DNA of 64,000 bases, from positions 124,001 to 188,000 of the forward strand of contig CANLWG010000012.1 of NCBI GenBank assembly GCA_947494715.1. Direction: 5' to 3'. This DNA is from an uncultured Flavobacteriaceae bacterium (lineage in GTDB: Bacteria; Bacteroidota; Bacteroidia; Flavobacteriales; Flavobacteriaceae). The notes under the pieces are model-generated. The model worked only from the letters and a program-made list of their open reading frames with translations. It was not told the origin of the DNA and did no database searches. The stretch's first letter is position 1. Each line of letters begins with the position of its first letter. The position numbers and the translations under genes were made by a program. Positions 1-9,369 of this stretch are shown one piece after another.

Positions 1-1
1 A

Positions 2-565
2 ATAGTGGGCTTCAAACCGGAAATAGGTTATGCAGGGGCGATGGCATTTGAACGTAGTCTAAATAGCTTTATTCGGGAAAAGAAATATATAAACCCTAAA
101 GATCAGAACGGAATTTTTATTCGTAATGTGGCGGATCAGTTGAAACAGAATCAGCAATTTGCACGTGTGCTCCAGATTATTGTAGGATTTGTTGCTTTTG
201 GTACCATTATAGCTGGTATCATAGGGATAAGCAATATTATGGTCTTTGTAGTAAAGGAGCGAACCAAAGAGTTGGGTATACGCAAAGCCCTGGGCGCAAC
301 CCCCAAATCTGTTATCGGCACTATTTTGTTGGAGTCCGTATTTATTACAACTATTTCTGGATTTATTGGCATGTTGATCGGGATAGCCGTATTAAGCTCA
401 TTTGGTGAAAAGTTAAAGGACTTTTTTATCACCAATCCCTATATAGATTTGACTATGGCCACTGTTGCGACTATAGTTTTGATAATTTTTGGAGCAATTG
501 CCGGTTATGTACCGGCGAGGCGGGCGGCAAGAATAAAACCTATTGTAGCACTAAGGGACGACTAG
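2..565 (+). CDS. MacB-type ABC exporter permease, 3' part
   Basis: C-terminal 187 residues of an FtsX/MacB-family permease; the gene enters from the left edge, so the GTG at position 5 is not a true start. Visible are a first long hydrophobic helix, the family signature VKERTKELGIRKALGATP, two more helices, and a basic tail ending PARRAARIKPIVALRDD. The same signature occurs in the next gene, which starts one base after this stop, so the two permeases are tandem paralogues in one operon with an adaptor and a TolC-type channel. The ATP-binding subunit is not visible and is probably upstream. Family call is firm; substrate is unknown. Confidence 0.9.
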   Translation: MVGFKPEIGYAGAMAFERSLNSFIREKKYINPKDQNGIFIRNVADQLKQNQQFARVLQIIVGFVAFGTIIAGIIGISNIMVFVVKERTKELGIRKALGATPKSVIGTILLESVFITTISGFIGMLIGIAVLSSFGEKLKDFFITNPYIDLTMATVATIVLIIFGAIAGYVPARRAARIKPIVALRDD

Positions 566-566
566 T

Positions 567-1829
567 ATGCGATTTATATTCGATAGAAATACCTGGCAAG
601 AGATTTTTGGTTCCATTAGCAAGAACAAGATACGGACCATTATTACCATAATAGGGGTATTATGGGGCATTTTTATCTATATAGCTTTATCCGGGGCCGC
701 CAAGGGGATGGATAATGGTTTTGAAAGTATGTTCGAGAGTATTGCGAGAAATAGCATGTTCGTATGGGCGCAGAGTACAAGTATGCCCCATGAGGGATAT
801 AAAACAGGCAGACAATTGCAATTAAAATTGGAAGATGCTACAACAATGGAGAACAGGATTCCCGAGCTACAATATATTGCCCCAAGAAATGTTAAGGGAT
901 TCTTTGGGTCAACCCCGGCCAGTATTGGCAGGGCGAATAAATCTGGGAGTTATCCGGTATTTGGGGATTTTCCGGTATTTACTAAAATAGCTCCAAAGAA
1001 AATATACGATGGTGGCCGCTTTATAAATGATGAGGACATTGATCAAGCAAGGAAAGTGGCCGTGATAGGTGAACGTACCCAACAGGAACTATTCGAAAAA
1101 GATGAAGATCCCATAGGTGGATATATAAAAATTGACGATGTTTATTTTCAGGTGGTCGGCGTCCACAAATTTGATGCCAGTGGTGGATTTGGAGGCGATG
1201 GAGATATTTTTATTCCGTTCACCACTTTTAGAAGATTGTACAACACGGGTGATGATGTGGGCTGGTTTTCCATAGCGGCGCATGATGATGTGGATGTGGT
1301 AAAAGTAGAAGAAAATATAAAGGCGCTTTTAAGGAATTTGCATAGGGTACACCCGGAGGATGAAAGAGCGTTTGGTTCGTTCAACCTGGGAGAGGCCTTC
1401 AATAGGATTATTGGTTTCTCCAAAGGCATTACCTTCTTATCTCTCATAGTCGGTATTGCTACAATTTTGGCCGGCGTCATAGGAATTGGTAATATCCTTT
1501 TGATTTCGGTAAAGGAACGTACCAAGGAATTGGGTGTTCGGAGGGCCTTAGGGGCCACTCCGGCTGAGGTAAGGAATCAAATTATCCTGGAATCTGTTTT
1601 TTTGACCATGATTGCCGGAATCATTGGAATTATTTTGGGAGCAGCAACGCTGAGCCTCATCAATAGTTTTACCCAGAACATAGATTTTCCGTACACTAAT
1701 CCTACGGTTCCTATTCCTTATGTATTGGGAGCTTTGGCCATAATGGTAATATTGGGAACATTGATCGGTTTAATACCCGCCCAGAGGGCCGTAAGCATAA
1801 AACCCATAGACGCGTTGCGAGAAGAGTGA
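567..1829 (+). CDS. MacB-type ABC exporter permease
   Basis: Full-length 420-residue inner-membrane permease of the MacB/FtsX type. Residues about 20-45 form the first membrane helix, about 50-260 the large periplasmic (MacB_PCD-like) domain, and about 285-410 the FtsX domain with three helices and the signature VKERTKELGVRRALGATP. It begins one base after the stop of a paralogous permease and is followed 69 bases later by a HlyD-type adaptor, then a TolC-type outer-membrane protein. In MacAB-TolC systems such permeases transmit conformational change rather than forming a channel. Two permeases in series suggest a heterodimer (inference). No ATPase is fused to it. Confidence 0.92.
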   Translation: MRFIFDRNTWQEIFGSISKNKIRTIITIIGVLWGIFIYIALSGAAKGMDNGFESMFESIARNSMFVWAQSTSMPHEGYKTGRQLQLKLEDATTMENRIPELQYIAPRNVKGFFGSTPASIGRANKSGSYPVFGDFPVFTKIAPKKIYDGGRFINDEDIDQARKVAVIGERTQQELFEKDEDPIGGYIKIDDVYFQVVGVHKFDASGGFGGDGDIFIPFTTFRRLYNTGDDVGWFSIAAHDDVDVVKVEENIKALLRNLHRVHPEDERAFGSFNLGEAFNRIIGFSKGITFLSLIVGIATILAGVIGIGNILLISVKERTKELGVRRALGATPAEVRNQIILESVFLTMIAGIIGIILGAATLSLINSFTQNIDFPYTNPTVPIPYVLGALAIMVILGTLIGLIPAQRAVSIKPIDALREE

Positions 1830-1898
1830 TAAATTGGAGTAGTATTGCTGTAACAAAAATGAAAATAGTATAACCAACGGATAATAAACATATGTAAA

Positions 1899-3041
1899 AT
1901 GAACAAAATTGTAAAATATATTCTTATTGGTGTTTTGGTGCTGGGAGCACTTTGGGCTGCGGCATTTTTTATCAAATCCAATAGCAAATCGGCCATAGAA
2001 TATGAAACGAAAACTCCTTTTATAGCCAATATCGAGAAAAAGACAGTGGCTACGGGTAAAGTGGTACCGGAAGATGAAGTTGAGATCAAGCCTCAGATTA
2101 CCGGTATTATTGATAAAATATTCATGGAAGAAGGAGCGGATGTAAAAGCCGGTGATTTGATTGCAGTAATCAAGGTAGTGCCCAATGAGCAATCTTTGAA
2201 TCAGGCTCAGGGCAGAGTCCGAAATGCAGAAATAGCACTTAAAAACACCGTTATTGAGTATGACAGGAACAAGAAGCTGTTTGAAAAAGGGGTGATATCC
2301 AGCCAGGACTTCAACAATCTGCAACTGCAATATGATCAAGCTGTACAGGAACTGGACAACGCCAAGGCGGATTATAGGATTATACGTATAGGTTCTGCCG
2401 GGGGCTCTGCCAGTGCTAATACGGATATACGGGCCACCGTCACCGGAACGATTTTGGAAATTCCCGTTGAAGAAGGCGTTCAAGTCATTCAGAGTAACAA
2501 TTTTAACGATGGGACTACCATTGCCACCATTGCGGATCTGGGCAAGATGATTTTTGAGGGAAAGGTAGATGAGGGGGAAGTTGCCAAATTGGAACTGGGC
2601 ATGCCTTTAAAGATTAGTCTAGGAGCGATTGAGGACAAAGAGCTTGATGCGGAACTACGGTTTATTGCACCCAAGGGAATAGAGGAGACCGGAGCAGTAC
2701 AGTTCAAGATCGAAGGGGAGGTTCAGGTTCCTGATGATTTTATGATCAGGGCAGGCTATAGTGCCAATGCCTCCTTGGTTTTGGAAAAGAAAGATAGCGT
2801 TATGGTAATTCCAGAAGCACTGCTCCAATTTGACAAAAAGACGGATGAACCCTATGTGGAAGTAGAGACGGGGGAACAGAAATTTGAGCGTAAGGATATT
2901 GAAATAGGTATTTCCGATGGGGTAAACGTAGAAATAGTTTCCGGGTTGTCCATGGAGGATAAGGTGAAGGAGTGGAACAAGACCGAACCCATAAAGAAAG
3001 GCGAGGAGGAAGAAGATGAAAATGGAGAGGATACAGAATAA
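1899..3041 (+). CDS. HlyD/MacA-type periplasmic adaptor protein
   Basis: 380-residue membrane fusion (adaptor) protein bridging inner-membrane permease and outer-membrane channel. Residues about 6-25 are one hydrophobic anchor helix. Then come a split lipoyl-like domain (ATGKVVPEDEVEIKPQITG and the later EEGVQV half), an alpha-helical hairpin of about 95-155 rich in Q, E, N and K, and beta-barrel and membrane-proximal domains. The C-terminus is very acidic (GEEEEDENGED), unusual but seen in the family. The order permease-permease-adaptor-TolC supports a MacAB-like tripartite exporter. Substrate unknown. Confidence 0.92.
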   Translation: MNKIVKYILIGVLVLGALWAAAFFIKSNSKSAIEYETKTPFIANIEKKTVATGKVVPEDEVEIKPQITGIIDKIFMEEGADVKAGDLIAVIKVVPNEQSLNQAQGRVRNAEIALKNTVIEYDRNKKLFEKGVISSQDFNNLQLQYDQAVQELDNAKADYRIIRIGSAGGSASANTDIRATVTGTILEIPVEEGVQVIQSNNFNDGTTIATIADLGKMIFEGKVDEGEVAKLELGMPLKISLGAIEDKELDAELRFIAPKGIEETGAVQFKIEGEVQVPDDFMIRAGYSANASLVLEKKDSVMVIPEALLQFDKKTDEPYVEVETGEQKFERKDIEIGISDGVNVEIVSGLSMEDKVKEWNKTEPIKKGEEEEDENGEDTE

Positions 3042-3068
3042 GAATAACATCAATCAAAAAGAGAATAC

Positions 3069-4439
3069 ATGAAACCATTTGCAATTGCAGTACTCATCTT
3101 GTTTTCAATAGGCATTACGAACGCCCAACAGAAAAAGTGGACCTTGGAAGAGTGCGTTACCTATGCGGTAGAGAATAATTTGACCATTGAACAATTTGAA
3201 CTGGATCTGGAAAATGCTGTAATCGACAAGTCGGATGCATTGGGGGCCTTTTTACCAACCCTTAATAGCAATGCCAGTGTAAGTGAAAGATCGGGTTTGG
3301 TTACCAATCCGAACACCAACATTATAGAGCCCGGTCAAATTTTTTCTACTTCCGCGGGCATTAATAGTGGCATGCGGATTTTTGATGGGCTAAGGAACAT
3401 CCATCAGTTGAACCGGGCTAAACTGAACACCTTGGCCAACCAATACCGTTTGGACGATTTAAAGGACGATATTCGTCTAAACGTGGCAAATTCTTATTTG
3501 CAGGTTATTTCCAATAAGGAGTCCCTAAAGGTCTTTAGGGCCCAGTACGCCGTTACGGAACAAGATGTTAAACGGACTAAGGAATTAGTAGAATCCGGAG
3601 TACTTCCTCGGGGTGATTTACTGGAGATCGAGGCAACGGCGGCCTCTCAGGAGCAACAGATTGTAAACGGGGAAAACCAAGTACTTTTGTCCCGTATTGC
3701 GCTAGCGCAGTTGCTCCAGATTACGGATTATGAGAATTTTGATGTGGCCGATGAGGAGTTCAATATTCCACCTTCGGATATCTTGAACAACTCGGCAAAA
3801 GTTATTTTTGACAAGGCCCTGACTTTTCGGAACGATATTAAGTTTTCCGAGACCAATGTAAAATTGGCGGAGAAAGACCTGCAGATTGCCAAGGGGGCCA
3901 ATTATCCCACAATAGATGCTTTTTTCAACTACAACACCTTTTATACCAATCAGTTTCAGTCTATCCCAGATCCCATTGATCCGGTCAACAATCCCCCGGT
4001 TGCATTTAGGGCGGATTTTATAGATCAGCTGTGGCTAAATGATGGAATTTCCTATGGTTTTCAAATGAATATCCCAGTATTTAATGGTTGGGCTACCCGA
4101 AACAATGTAAGGCGATCAAAAATAAATTTAGAGCGTAACAAATTGCAATTGGAACAGGACAAATTGAACCTGGAGACCGATATCAACCAAGCCTATGTAG
4201 ATGTCTCCAATTTTTTCAAGGCCTACGAAGCGGCACAAAAAACCTTGGATGCCAGGCGTTTAGCTTATGTATACGCCAAGGAACGCTATGATGTGGGGCT
4301 GATGAATGCCTTTGACTTTGGCCAGGCGCAGGCCAGGGTAGATGATGCCGGGGCAACCGTAATCCGTTCTAAATATGATTACATTTTTAGGTTAAAGGTA
4401 TTGGAGTTCTATTTTGGGATTCCTATAGCCTTGGATTAG
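3069..4439 (+). CDS. TolC family outer-membrane efflux protein
   Basis: 456 residues with a signal peptide (cut after about residue 19, ...GITNAQ) followed by two outer-membrane-efflux-protein repeats. The mature start KKWTLEECVTYAVENNLTIE and the alternating long amphipathic helices are typical of TolC homologues, as is a second repeat from about residue 245. It forms the outer-membrane exit duct for the tripartite exporter encoded just upstream, 27 bases after the adaptor gene. A strong intrinsic terminator follows at 4465-4500, so it is the last gene of the operon. Length is normal for the family. Confidence 0.94.
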   Translation: MKPFAIAVLILFSIGITNAQQKKWTLEECVTYAVENNLTIEQFELDLENAVIDKSDALGAFLPTLNSNASVSERSGLVTNPNTNIIEPGQIFSTSAGINSGMRIFDGLRNIHQLNRAKLNTLANQYRLDDLKDDIRLNVANSYLQVISNKESLKVFRAQYAVTEQDVKRTKELVESGVLPRGDLLEIEATAASQEQQIVNGENQVLLSRIALAQLLQITDYENFDVADEEFNIPPSDILNNSAKVIFDKALTFRNDIKFSETNVKLAEKDLQIAKGANYPTIDAFFNYNTFYTNQFQSIPDPIDPVNNPPVAFRADFIDQLWLNDGISYGFQMNIPVFNGWATRNNVRRSKINLERNKLQLEQDKLNLETDINQAYVDVSNFFKAYEAAQKTLDARRLAYVYAKERYDVGLMNAFDFGQAQARVDDAGATVIRSKYDYIFRLKVLEFYFGIPIALD

Positions 4440-4464
4440 GTCGGTTGATGTGAATTGAATAGCA

Positions 4465-4500
4465 GACCCGTCAGGTTTTTAAAACCTGACGGGTCTTTTT
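4465..4500 (+). terminator. Rho-independent terminator of the efflux operon
   Basis: A perfect 15-base inverted repeat (4465-4479 against 4481-4495; its GC half reads GACCCGTCAGG) is followed by TTTTT. It lies 25 bases after the TolC-type stop and just before the tsaB promoter box, separating the two transcription units. Confidence 0.9.
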
Positions 4501-4511
4501 AGAAATCGACC

Positions 4512-4519
4512 TATCTTTG
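4512..4519 (+). promoter_or_regulatory. Bacteroidota-type -7 box for tsaB
   Basis: TATCTTTG matches the TAnnTTTG -7 consensus of Bacteroidota sigma factors. Its last base is only 8 bases before the ATG at 4528, so transcription should begin at or a few bases before the start codon, giving a leaderless or near-leaderless mRNA (inference). No clear -33 TTTG is seen; the upstream space is occupied by the preceding terminator. Confidence 0.65.
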
Positions 4520-4527
4520 TGCCCGTT

Positions 4528-5199
4528 ATGGCAGTAATCCTAAATTTGGAAACGGCAACGACCAATTGTTCCGTTAGTGTGGGGAAAAATGGCAATATTC
4601 TTGTGCTTAAAGAAGATAACACTCCAAACTATTCGCATTCCGAACAATTGCATGTTTTCATAAAGAACGCCATGGATATCGCTTCTGTGTCATTTTCGGA
4701 TTTGGATGCCATAGCGGTTAGTAAGGGCCCTGGTTCATACACAGGATTACGGATTGGAGTTTCTGCCGCGAAAGGCCTGTGTTTTGCTTTGGACATTCCT
4801 TTGATTTCCATTGCAACTTTGGAAAGTATGGCGCATCAAGTAAGAGCGGGGACATCGGATTTTATTATCCCAGTTTTGGATGCACGTCGAATGGAAGTCT
4901 ATTCAGCCGTGTTCGATTCAAATTTTGATCAAATTAGGGAAACGAAGGCTGAAATCATTACGGAAAGTTCATTTTCCAGATATGCCGAAAGAGGCAAAAC
5001 TAGGCTATTGGGGCCTGGTGCCAAAAAGTGCAGTGAAGTGCTTAACCATGCCAACTTGGTTTTTATGGATACCGTAACCCCATCGGCTAAGGAAATGAGC
5101 AAACTTTCCTTTACAAAATATCAAAAATCCGATTTTGAGGATGTTGCCTACTTTGAACCCTATTATTTAAAAGACTTTATTGTTCAAGGAAAAATATAG
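4528..5199 (+). CDS. tsaB: tRNA threonylcarbamoyladenosine biosynthesis protein TsaB
   Basis: 223 residues of the ASKHA-fold TsaB/YeaZ family, the partner that works with TsaD and TsaE to put the threonylcarbamoyl group on A37 of ANN-decoding tRNAs in the cytoplasm. The N-terminus LNLETATTNCSVSVG is the phosphate-1-type strand, and SKGPGSYTGLRIG at about 65-77 is the family hallmark. An in-frame GTG at 4519 overlaps the -7 promoter box, so the ATG at 4528 is preferred. The gene stands alone between a terminator and a convergent gene. Confidence in family and role is high. Confidence 0.95.
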   Translation: MAVILNLETATTNCSVSVGKNGNILVLKEDNTPNYSHSEQLHVFIKNAMDIASVSFSDLDAIAVSKGPGSYTGLRIGVSAAKGLCFALDIPLISIATLESMAHQVRAGTSDFIIPVLDARRMEVYSAVFDSNFDQIRETKAEIITESSFSRYAERGKTRLLGPGAKKCSEVLNHANLVFMDTVTPSAKEMSKLSFTKYQKSDFEDVAYFEPYYLKDFIVQGKI

Positions 5200-5209
5200 A
5201 ACTCTATAA

Positions 5210-5956
5210 TTATTCAAAGGTTTCCTCCTTCCCTTGTTTCGACAGTAGGGAATTATAGTAATCCAAAACTTGAATCACTTCTTCTTCGGTACGCATACGC
5301 AATTTGTTCTCCCGTGTATATTTACGAAGATCGGAATAGTGCTCCCATAGTACGGCAAAGATTTCCTTTCTGCTTAAATCGTTCAAGGGAATTGCAGGTC
5401 TGTTCTTTCGTTTTAAATAATACGATGTTTTAAGTATAAATTTGGGAGGTACAAAAGACTCATACCCATTTTCAGGAGTTTTATAAAAAACGGTTTTTGC
5501 ATTTCGGAGATATAACACGGTTTCTCCTTCATTTAATGGATTGAAAAATCCGGATTTTATATTACCCCTATCAAAATAGTCTATGAACTGATATAACATG
5601 GAATCAATACTGACTTCCAGATGCCCGCTCTTCTGAAAAAGCATCCGTTTACCATCATCCAGATATTCAATTTCATCCGAGTAAGCATCATATCTGAGTG
5701 ATAATTCCTCGTTTTTGTAACCATTCACAAGGGCATAGCCCTTTTTGAACTGCTGGTCCAGATAAACGGTTCCATCGACCGGCCATTCGTCCAAAGTACC
5801 GTTTCTCCATAACGTCATTTTAACTTCCTTTTCCGGAATTTGTGCAATTAGGGTAAAGGAAAAAAAGAAAAGTAGGATTGATACCCAAAACTTTGGATAG
5901 GCAAATATCTTTTTCGTCCAAAAAGAGATTTCGAAAAGATAGTTATTGGAACGCAT
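5210..5956 (-). CDS. Exported or membrane-anchored protein of unknown function
   Basis: 248 residues; I do not recognise the family. A hydrophobic stretch at about 25-40 (WVSILLFFFSFTLIAQ) ending in a possible signal-peptidase site suggests export or a single anchor. The rest is soluble, rich in Y, E and K, with beta-like segments in the middle (GTVYLDQQFKKGYALVNG) and a helical C-terminus. The ATG at 5956 is preferred to a TTG five codons earlier. It is convergent with tsaB, with only 10 bases between stops, and lies 39 bases downstream of the mscS-type gene on the same strand, so it may be co-transcribed with it. Confidence 0.7.
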   Translation of the reverse strand: MRSNNYLFEISFWTKKIFAYPKFWVSILLFFFSFTLIAQIPEKEVKMTLWRNGTLDEWPVDGTVYLDQQFKKGYALVNGYKNEELSLRYDAYSDEIEYLDDGKRMLFQKSGHLEVSIDSMLYQFIDYFDRGNIKSGFFNPLNEGETVLYLRNAKTVFYKTPENGYESFVPPKFILKTSYYLKRKNRPAIPLNDLSRKEIFAVLWEHYSDLRKYTRENKLRMRTEEEVIQVLDYYNSLLSKQGKEETFE

Positions 5957-5995
5957 GGCTACTTCATTCAATGGCAGGTTTCACTGAAGTAGAAT

Positions 5996-6829
5996 TTACG
6001 AAAAAGTTTCCGTTTTCATATGAATATCCCTTTGTGGGAATGGAATTTCTATGCCCGCTTCATCAAATCGAAGTTTTATTTCTTCCATCACATAAAAATG
6101 CGCCGCCCAAAAAACATCATTGTTCGCCCAAAAACGCAAAGTAAGGTTTACGGAACTATCTGCAAGTTCCCCTACATAGACTTCGGGAAGCGGATCTTTT
6201 AAGATGTTCTCATTTTCGGAACATATTTGTAGCAGGATATCCTTTGCTTCTTTTATGTTAGATCCGTATCCTATACCTATGTCTATTTTGTCCCTTCGCG
6301 TACTTTCCGCATTGTAATTGATAATGTTGTTATTGCTCAACTGCCCATTTGGGATAATGGCCACCTGATTACCAAAGGTGTTGAGTTTTGTAGTAAATAT
6401 GGATATTTCCTTTACCGTACCATCCACTCCTTGGGCAGAAATAAAATCCCCCACCTTAAAAGGCTTGAACAACAGAATAAGTACCCCGCCTGCAAAGTTG
6501 GACAACGAACCCTGTAACGCAAGACCAACGGCAAGACCTGCCGCACCAACTATAGCTACTAAAGAGGAAGATTTTACCCCTAATTGGGTGACGACCAATA
6601 CAAAAAGAATAACCTTGAGCGCAATCCGTATAAAACTCTGTAGGAAGGTTTCCAAGGTGGGATCATAATCCGCTTTATCAAAAAACTTTCGTACCAGGCG
6701 GTTAATGAATTTAATGATCCATAGGCCAAGGACTAGAATAATAATAGCCATTACGAGGGATGGAAGAGTATTCCATATCCAGTTGGTGGCTTCGTCCATA
6801 TGTGTTTGCCAATCTGTTAATTTTTCCAT
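5996..6829 (-). CDS. Small-conductance mechanosensitive channel (MscS family)
   Basis: 277 residues, close to the minimal MscS length. Three membrane helices are visible (about 18-42, 62-85 and 90-115). The pore-lining TM3 and the hinge carry the family segment ALQGSLSNFAGGVLILLF followed by KPFKVGDFI. The remainder is the cytoplasmic beta and alpha/beta vestibule (GIGYGSNIKEAKDIL, ending FPQRDIHMK). It is an inner-membrane tension-gated channel that protects against hypo-osmotic shock. Upstream is an 86-base gap to the DUF255 gene on the same strand. Confidence 0.95.
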   Translation of the reverse strand: MEKLTDWQTHMDEATNWIWNTLPSLVMAIIILVLGLWIIKFINRLVRKFFDKADYDPTLETFLQSFIRIALKVILFVLVVTQLGVKSSSLVAIVGAAGLAVGLALQGSLSNFAGGVLILLFKPFKVGDFISAQGVDGTVKEISIFTTKLNTFGNQVAIIPNGQLSNNNIINYNAESTRRDKIDIGIGYGSNIKEAKDILLQICSENENILKDPLPEVYVGELADSSVNLTLRFWANNDVFWAAHFYVMEEIKLRFDEAGIEIPFPQRDIHMKTETFS

Positions 6830-6915
6830 TTTAAGAGCATTTTTGTTTTTCGAAACATAAAAAATTGAAAATTCCCAATCAAAAAGAAAGGATTAAACTA
6901 TTGTTAATATTGATT

Positions 6916-9021
6916 CTAAAATTGCAATTGGGTTAAAACCTCTTTCGACCGTAACACGGGGAGTTTACAGGAACCTTGCTCACAGACATAATATAAGGTT
7001 TCTTTTGATTTAAATCTATTTTGTAACAATAGCAATTTACTTTCTCTTTTTGTGGCAGCCAAGACTATATTAGGCAAATAGCGGGTATACAATTCTTTAG
7101 CCTTTTCTTGATATTGCTCTCCCACAATGGCTACTTCGTAGAAAGGGCTGTTAAAATATAGTGCCAGTTGCATCCAATTGGCATGGCTTTGGGCATTTTT
7201 TTCAAAGTTTTCTTGAATGTTTTTAAGCATTTGTTGGGCAATATCTTCATAGTTTGTCTCAAAAAGGATTTTGGACAATCTAAAAAGGTTCTTGGCCATT
7301 ATGGAATTGGACGCTGGTACAACATTGTCAGAAGTTTCCAGAGTTCTACGAACAAGTTGAGGTTCTTCCTTGGAAGTAAAAAAGAATAGACCACTTTCCT
7401 CATCCCTGAAGTTTTCAAGGCAGTAATCGGTCAATGCTTTGGCTCTTGTCAACCATTTCTCGTCAAAGGTTATTTCATATAGGCCCATAAATGCATCACT
7501 AACAGAAGCATAGTCTTCTAAATATCCATTTATGGTACTGGTGCCATTCTTGTGATTGTGATAAAGTCCACCGTCTTCCTTGGTCAATTCCGATTCGATA
7601 AACTTGGCATTTTTTAAGGCCAGGTCCAAGTATTCCCTTTTTCCAAAATACCGGTATGCGTCCACCAATCCCTTTAGCATAAGGCCGTTCCAGGAAGTAA
7701 GTATTTTATCGTCCAATCTGGGCCTATTTCTTTTACCTCTTACCTTTTCCAATAGTTGAAGGCAATCTGCAATAACACTTTTCAAATGCTTTAGGTCGAT
7801 GTCGTGTTTTTTTGCAATTTCCGCATCAGGCTCATCACGGATCAACACATAGTTCCCGTGCTCCCAGTGCCCATAACCATTAATATTGAAACAATCCTTA
7901 AATAACGCGAAGTCTTTTCCCAGGACTGATTTCAACTCGTCCTCTTGCCAAACATAATAGGCACCCTCTTCCAGACTACCACTTTCGTTAATGCTATCGG
8001 CATCCAGGGAAGAATAGAACCCGAAGTTTTCACTCATCAGTTCCTTTTCTACGAATTGGACGGTTCTTTCGACAACACTTTTGTAAAGCTCATTTTTTGA
8101 GGACGCATAAGCCTTTGTATAGAGACTTACCAATTGGCCATTGTCATAGAGCATCTTTTCAAAATGGGGTACATGCCATTTGGCATCCACGGAATATCTG
8201 GAAAACCCTCCGCCTACGTGATCAAAAATTCCGCCCCATGCCATTTTGGTAAGTGAGGTATGTACATAATCCAAAATATCTTTGTCATCTCGCACTGTGC
8301 CGTAATGCAAAAGGAAATTGAGGTTAACGGGCATCATAAATTTTGGTGCGCGCCGGTAACCGCCCATTTTTTTATCAAAAAATTGCGACCACTGTTTTAC
8401 GCCTTCACCTAAATCCTTGGAAGTAATGATATTCAAATCCGGTTTGTTTTCGACCAAATTTATCGCTTGCAAGCCCTCTGCCAGATTTTGGGCATATTCC
8501 AAAACTTTCGAAGGGTTTTTTTGGTATAGATCGGATAATTGTTCTAATACTTTGATCCAATTGTCCTTCTTTACAAAAGTAGCGCCCCAAAAGGGTCTAC
8601 CATCTGGTAGGGCTACAATATTCAACGGCCAACCTCCACTACCCGTCATAATTTGTAGGGCATCCATATAGATTTGATCAATATCGGGACGTTCTTCCCT
8701 GTCTACTTTAATATTTATGAAGTTTTGGTTCATAACTTCGGCCACTTCTTCATCCTCAAAACACTCATGTTCCATAACGTGGCACCAATGGCAGGCAGCA
8801 TACCCGATGCTTATGAGCAACAATTTGTTCTCTTTTTGGGCCGTTTTAAGACTTTCTGGATTCCATGCTCGCCAGTCAACCGGATTATGGGCATGTTGTA
8901 ATAAATAGGGGCTCGTTTCATGGATCAGGGAATTGGTATAGGCATGGGTCATCTTTTGGGTTTTTTGGGCAAGCCCATTTAAGGTGAAAAACAACAATAG
9001 CATATATCTAGAGAAAGACAT
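6916..9021 (-). CDS. DUF255 thioredoxin-domain protein (YyaL/spermatogenesis-associated 20 family)
   Basis: 701 residues from the ATG at 9021. The N-terminal thioredoxin-like domain (DUF255) begins [20 protein letters not shown] and carries the family pair of cysteines in [10 protein letters not shown]. The C-terminal two-thirds resemble an (alpha/alpha)6 N-acylglucosamine 2-epimerase-like barrel (e.g. [16 protein letters not shown]). The biochemical role of the family is unsettled. An upstream in-frame GTG at 9060 is disfavoured. The stretch before MTHAYTN looks like a signal peptide ([12 protein letters not shown]), so the protein may be exported; a start at MTHAYTN would make it cytosolic. 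Confidence 0.9.
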   Translation of the reverse strand: MSFSRYMLLLFFTLNGLAQKTQKMTHAYTNSLIHETSPYLLQHAHNPVDWRAWNPESLKTAQKENKLLLISIGYAACHWCHVMEHECFEDEEVAEVMNQNFINIKVDREERPDIDQIYMDALQIMTGSGGWPLNIVALPDGRPFWGATFVKKDNWIKVLEQLSDLYQKNPSKVLEYAQNLAEGLQAINLVENKPDLNIITSKDLGEGVKQWSQFFDKKMGGYRRAPKFMMPVNLNFLLHYGTVRDDKDILDYVHTSLTKMAWGGIFDHVGGGFSRYSVDAKWHVPHFEKMLYDNGQLVSLYTKAYASSKNELYKSVVERTVQFVEKELMSENFGFYSSLDADSINESGSLEEGAYYVWQEDELKSVLGKDFALFKDCFNINGYGHWEHGNYVLIRDEPDAEIAKKHDIDLKHLKSVIADCLQLLEKVRGKRNRPRLDDKILTSWNGLMLKGLVDAYRYFGKREYLDLALKNAKFIESELTKEDGGLYHNHKNGTSTINGYLEDYASVSDAFMGLYEITFDEKWLTRAKALTDYCLENFRDEESGLFFFTSKEEPQLVRRTLETSDNVVPASNSIMAKNLFRLSKILFETNYEDIAQQMLKNIQENFEKNAQSHANWMQLALYFNSPFYEVAIVGEQYQEKAKELYTRYLPNIVLAATKRESKLLLLQNRFKSKETLYYVCEQGSCKLPVLRSKEVLTQLQF

Positions 9022-9098
9022 ATCCAAAGGTAGTGCAAACAGGGCACAAAAAACGCCCACCTATTGGCGAGCGTAATTCCGTATACGGTAAAAGATAT

Positions 9099-9299
9099 TT
9101 ACTTTACCTCAAAGGTGATTTTTACGTTTACCCTGTATTCCTTTATTTTTCCATCGTCCACAGTAGCACTCTGCTCATTGACGTATACTGAACGTATGTT
9201 CTTTACGGATTTAGAGGCCTCTGCCACGGCCTTTTTCGTAGCTTCTTCCCAACTTTCATTGGAGTTTGCCAATACTTCTATTACTTTTAAAACTGCCAT
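9099..9299 (-). CDS. Dodecin family flavin-binding protein
   Basis: 66 residues, the standard length of dodecins, which form hollow dodecamers that store riboflavin, FMN or coenzyme A. Recognised by the opening VLKVIEVLANSNESWEEA, the helix TKKAVAEASKSVKNIRSVYV and the closing strand YRVNVKITFEVK. Single-gene unit between the DUF255 and NifU genes on the same strand. A weak -7-like box (GATCTTTG on the minus strand) lies about 50 bases upstream. Confidence 0.93.
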   Translation of the reverse strand: MAVLKVIEVLANSNESWEEATKKAVAEASKSVKNIRSVYVNEQSATVDDGKIKEYRVNVKITFEVK

Positions 9300-9369
9300 A
9301 ATGATTGTGTTTTTAAATTCTATTAAAGTTAGCGAATATAAACCGGAATCAAAGATCGATTGTCAAAAA

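Noticed and set aside
4519-4527. GTG start for tsaB
   Set aside because: It overlaps the -7 promoter box and adds three residues before the conserved N-terminal strand.
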